From: Treponema sp. | GTDB lineage: Bacteria > Spirochaetota > Spirochaetia > Treponematales > Breznakiellaceae | NCBI GenBank assembly: GCA_009780855.1 | Contig: WQZG01000033.1 | Location: 1-35,998 of the forward strand | Reading direction: 5' to 3' | DNA: 35,998 nucleotides | Part shown: in pieces, positions 33,899 through 35,998 of the stretch | Numbering within the stretch: position 1 is the stretch's first letter | Layout of the letters: every line of letters begins with the position of its first letter | Notes under the pieces: generated by a model | What the model was told of the DNA's origin: nothing | Seen by the model: the letters and a program-made list of their open reading frames with translations, nothing else | Databases searched by the model: none | Position numbers and translations under genes: made by a program

Positions 33899-33942
33899 CT
33901 GGTTTTGTAAACCAGTTTAACAGACTGGTCTGTTATTATCAA
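33899..33942 (-). promoter_or_regulatory. Toxin-antitoxin promoter with overlapping palindromic operators
   Basis: On the minus strand TTGATA (33937-33942), a 17-base spacer and TAAACT (33914-33919) form a promoter. A perfect 7-2-7 palindrome AACAGACTGGTCTGTT (33919-33934) fills the spacer. A perfect 7-3-7 palindrome CTGGTTTTGTAAACCAG (33899-33915) covers the -10 and start region. A third, shorter 5-3-5 palindrome ACAGACAATCTGT lies at 33957-33969. This is the expected layout for autorepression by the antitoxin. Confidence 0.7.
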
Positions 33943-33976
33943 GCAGGCTGTCCGTAACAGACAATCTGTGTGATTT

Positions 33977-35143
33977 TTATTTAACAGCTTTTTTTAAATC
34001 AGCAATCCTGTCTGTTTTTTCCCACGGGAACTCACTGCGCCCAAAGTGGCCGTAACTGGCTGTTTTGAGATAAATGGGCCGGCGCAAATCAAAAGTTTTT
34101 ATTATTCCGGCAGGCGTCAGATCAAAAACCGTTTTAACGGCTTCCTCGATCCGGCTTTCTTCAACAGCCGCGGTGCCAAAGGTTTCTACCATTACGGAGA
34201 CCGGGAAGGGAACGCCTATCGCGTAGGCAAGCTGAATTTCGCAGCGTTCGGCAAGGTCTGCGGCAACTATGTTTTTTGCGACGTAGCGTGCCGCGTAGGC
34301 TGCGGAACGGTCCACTTTGGTCGGATCCTTGCCCGAAAAAGCGCCTCCGCCGTGGCGTCCCATGCCGCCGTAACTGTCGGCGATAATTTTGCGGCCGGTA
34401 AGGCCGGCGTCGCCTGCAGGGCCGCCGATTACAAAACGGCCGGTAGCGTTGATATAGTATTTGGTTTTCTTGTCCAGCAAACCTGTCGGTTCAAGCACAG
34501 GTTTTACAATCTGTTCAATAATGGTTGATTCGATTTCTTTATAAGTGACATCGGGATCGTGCTGGTGGGCAATTACAACCGAATCCAGCCGTATGGGTTT
34601 ATGGCCTTCGTATTCCACGGTCACCTGGCTCTTGGCGTCCGGCCGCAGCCATTTAATGGTATGGTTTTTGCGCAGCTTGGCAGCATGCCTTAGAAGATTA
34701 TGGGCCAAAGTAATCGGAAGGGGCATAAGTTCTGAAGTCTCGCTGCAGGCAAAGCCAAACATCATCCCCTGATCTCCTGCGCCCTGCATGCCTCTGAATT
34801 TTTTGAGGCCTGCGCCGGAAACCCCCTGGGCTATGTCGGGCGACTGATTGTGTATCATGTCCAGCACAGCCATAGACTGGTAATCCAAACCGTATGCGGG
34901 ATTGGTATAACCTATATCCCTGACCACATCCCTTACGATATTCTGAAAATCAACAAAAGTAGTTGTGGTAATTTCGCCGCCAATCAAAACAAGCGAAGTC
35001 GAAGCAAATGTCTCGCACGCGACCCTGCTCTGCGGATCGTCTTTGAGGCAGGCGTCAAGAATGGCATCGGAAACCTGATCGCAGAGCTTGTCAGGATGGC
35101 CTTCTCCGACAGATTCGGAAGTAAAAAATGAATGGTTTTTCAT
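33977..35143 (-). CDS. metK: S-adenosylmethionine synthetase
   Basis: This 388-aa enzyme makes S-adenosylmethionine from ATP and methionine. The N-terminus [24 protein letters not shown] has the catalytic His and Mg/ATP residues. [10 protein letters not shown] (residues 121-130) and [23 protein letters not shown] are the two family signatures; key parts are the ATP-binding GAGDQG and the phosphate-binding [10 protein letters not shown]. Length is usual for bacteria. It begins 6 bases after the stop of the LysM lipoprotein gene, so it is probably transcribed from the promoter near 35720-35749. No SAM riboswitch is found upstream. Confidence 0.96.
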   Translation of the reverse strand: MKNHSFFTSESVGEGHPDKLCDQVSDAILDACLKDDPQSRVACETFASTSLVLIGGEITTTTFVDFQNIVRDVVRDIGYTNPAYGLDYQSMAVLDMIHNQSPDIAQGVSGAGLKKFRGMQGAGDQGMMFGFACSETSELMPLPITLAHNLLRHAAKLRKNHTIKWLRPDAKSQVTVEYEGHKPIRLDSVVIAHQHDPDVTYKEIESTIIEQIVKPVLEPTGLLDKKTKYYINATGRFVIGGPAGDAGLTGRKIIADSYGGMGRHGGGAFSGKDPTKVDRSAAYAARYVAKNIVAADLAERCEIQLAYAIGVPFPVSVMVETFGTAAVEESRIEEAVKTVFDLTPAGIIKTFDLRRPIYLKTASYGHFGRSEFPWEKTDRIADLKKAVK

Positions 35144-35149
35144 AATTGA

Positions 35150-35632
35150 TTACAGACCGTCTGCCAGTTTTTTAAGCCCAGCCTCGGTCGCCGGCGCGCC
35201 TTTCTTGTTGTAGACATAGGCGACATCAATGAGACAGTCTTTTATGGCCTGGCGGGAAACCGGATTGGCCAGGTTCTTCTGGAGATCTATAACTGTAAGC
35301 TCCATGCCCGGCTCAATCAGATCGGGATCATATATTTGGGTATCGGAAGCAAGCATTATCACCGGAAAATAAAAACCGTTGCTGGGGCCGGCATCGCCGA
35401 CTCCGGTAAGCTTACCGTAAAAATTCCTTGTTATCTGCGAAAGGGAATCTCCCTTTACTACAGTGTATTCCTGAGCGCCGCTCATATCCAGTTTACCGCG
35501 GTAATTATTATAAATCTGGTGAAGGGCGTTATCCACTTTATCCTGCGTAACATTGCCTTCGATTACCGCGCCTTTTGTCTGACAGGAAATAAATGTCACG
35601 GCAATAATAAAACAAACCAGCAATTTCTTCAT
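35150..35632 (-). CDS. LysM-domain lipoprotein
   Basis: This 160-aa lipoprotein has the signal MKKLLVCFIIAVTFISCQ with lipidated Cys17. A LysM domain runs from about residue 54 to 115 (EYTVVKGDSLSQITRNFYG, ending in LIEPGMELTVID). The usual short LysM of about 45 residues is stretched here by an insertion (TGVGDAGPSNGFYFPVIMLAS). LysM binds peptidoglycan glycan, so the protein is probably a periplasmic anchor. AAGGAG precedes the ATG at a 8-base gap. It is first in a probable operon with metK. Confidence 0.87.
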   Translation of the reverse strand: MKKLLVCFIIAVTFISCQTKGAVIEGNVTQDKVDNALHQIYNNYRGKLDMSGAQEYTVVKGDSLSQITRNFYGKLTGVGDAGPSNGFYFPVIMLASDTQIYDPDLIEPGMELTVIDLQKNLANPVSRQAIKDCLIDVAYVYNKKGAPATEAGLKKLADGL

Positions 35633-35719
35633 ATATAAAACTCCTTAAAATTTTTTAGATAATCAACTTGTCCGATAACACATCAGGTTATTAAGTGACT
35701 GCTTATCTTTACCTGGTCT

Positions 35720-35749
35720 ACAATAGACTGCCGTATAGAAGAATGTCAA
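35720..35749 (-). promoter_or_regulatory. Promoter of the LysM-metK unit
   Basis: On the minus strand a perfect TTGACA (35744-35749), an 18-base spacer and TATTGT (35720-35725) would start transcription near 35713. The leader is about 80 nt, unlike the short leaders of other genes here, and has a normal ribosome site. It contains a small ATAAC/GTTAT stem but nothing like a SAM riboswitch. The rest of the gap 35633-35793 is unremarkable apart from a weak CGCTGA/TCAGCG stem after the truncated gene. Confidence 0.55.
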
Positions 35750-35793
35750 GCATAAATAACGCTGACAACATAATTAACACTGACGTTCAGCGC

Positions 35794-35998
35794 TTACTTA
35801 AAATCCGCGTTATCGTAGAGCGCGTTTTCTGTTACCAAAATATCAATATAATTTTGGGAATCGACTCTTTCAAAAGGGCAGACCGCAGTGGGTACGATAT
35901 TCGCTGTTCCCTTTTCCATATTGTTATAATAGCTTTTATTGAGGTTTGGATAAATTTTTCCGGACAAAGCGTCTTCGGCCAGATAAACGGCAACCGAA
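35794..35998 (-). CDS. C-terminal end of a truncated gene, possibly a periplasmic sugar-binding protein
   Basis: Sixty-seven codons at the window edge are open on the minus strand, ending at a TAA at 35794-35796. The peptide reads SVAVYLAEDALSGK, then YPNLNKSYYNNMEKG, TANIVPTAVCPFERVD and ends NALYDNADFK. The pattern of a C-terminal helix and strands ending in a V-T-x-x-N-like segment recalls periplasmic binding proteins of the sugar type, but this is only a weak guess. The start lies outside the window, so family and length cannot be checked. Confidence 0.5.
   Translation of the reverse strand, partial: SVAVYLAEDALSGKIYPNLNKSYYNNMEKGTANIVPTAVCPFERVDSQNYIDILVTENALYDNADFK

Noticed and set aside
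35144-35793. SAM riboswitch for metK
   Set aside because: The leader before the LysM-metK unit is only about 80 nt and has no S-box-like multi-stem junction; the 6-base gap before metK cannot hold one.
1-35998. CRISPR arrays, tRNA and rRNA genes
   Set aside because: No regularly spaced repeats with unique spacers were seen, and no cloverleaf-like or rRNA-like stretch was noticed in the intergenic gaps. Short tRNAs could be missed by eye.

Overview
This window looks like a chromosomal segment of a Treponema-like spirochaete, possibly one of the free-living or insect-gut anaerobes. This is inferred from gene content, not from a marker gene. Supporting features are a CHASE2 adenylate cyclase, a dCache chemoreceptor, several small lipoproteins with relaxed lipoboxes, an Lpl-type sugar uptake system and moderate GC. 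No rRNA, tRNA, CRISPR array or complete insertion sequence was recognised.

Layout. Bases 1-123 resemble the end of an insertion element, with two 19-bp direct repeats. From 183 to 5714 (+) run a CHASE2 adenylate cyclase, an SH3b protein, an M48 metalloprotease lipoprotein, a HAD phosphatase and a 320-aa protein of unknown function. A roughly 200-bp palindromic intergenic element (5734-5928) precedes a tight carbohydrate operon (5993-11518, +): GmhA-like isomerase, HldE-like PfkB kinase, ROK kinase, xylose-isomerase-like TIM barrel, Gfo/Idh/MocA dehydrogenase and a P1-family (DmpA-like) peptidase. Convergent to it lies gyrA (-), with a Leu at the classical quinolone position and a repeat-built acidic tail. 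A chemoreceptor gene (+) is divergent from gyrA. Then on the minus strand come thrC and a two-gene ABC-2 exporter.

The most accessory-looking block is 19296-27319 (-). In transcription order it holds an AraC regulator, two Lpl/Ugp-type permeases, a solute-binding protein whose lipobox Cys is replaced by Gly, a large FAD-dependent oxidoreductase with a discoidin-like C-terminus, and a URO-D-superfamily protein with altered metal-site residues. It looks like an inducible uptake and processing locus for an unidentified, probably carbohydrate-linked substrate. The importer ATPase is not encoded here.

Bases 27340-29635 hold a PIN-domain toxin-antitoxin-like pair lying between a complete CorC/TlyC-type gene and a small duplicated, frame-disrupted remnant resembling part of it. 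purD overlaps the CorC gene by a few bases. pdxK and a lipoprotein gene follow on the plus strand. Their terminator is embedded in the 3' coding end of the convergent arfB. arfB is the last gene of a vapB-vapC-arfB operon whose promoter is covered by palindromes. metK, a LysM lipoprotein and a truncated gene, possibly a sugar-binding protein, close the window.

A recurring theme is promoters so close to their start codons that transcripts would carry leaders of 0-9 nt: the cyclase, gyrA, thrC and purD. All predictions come from reading the sequence; no database search was run.
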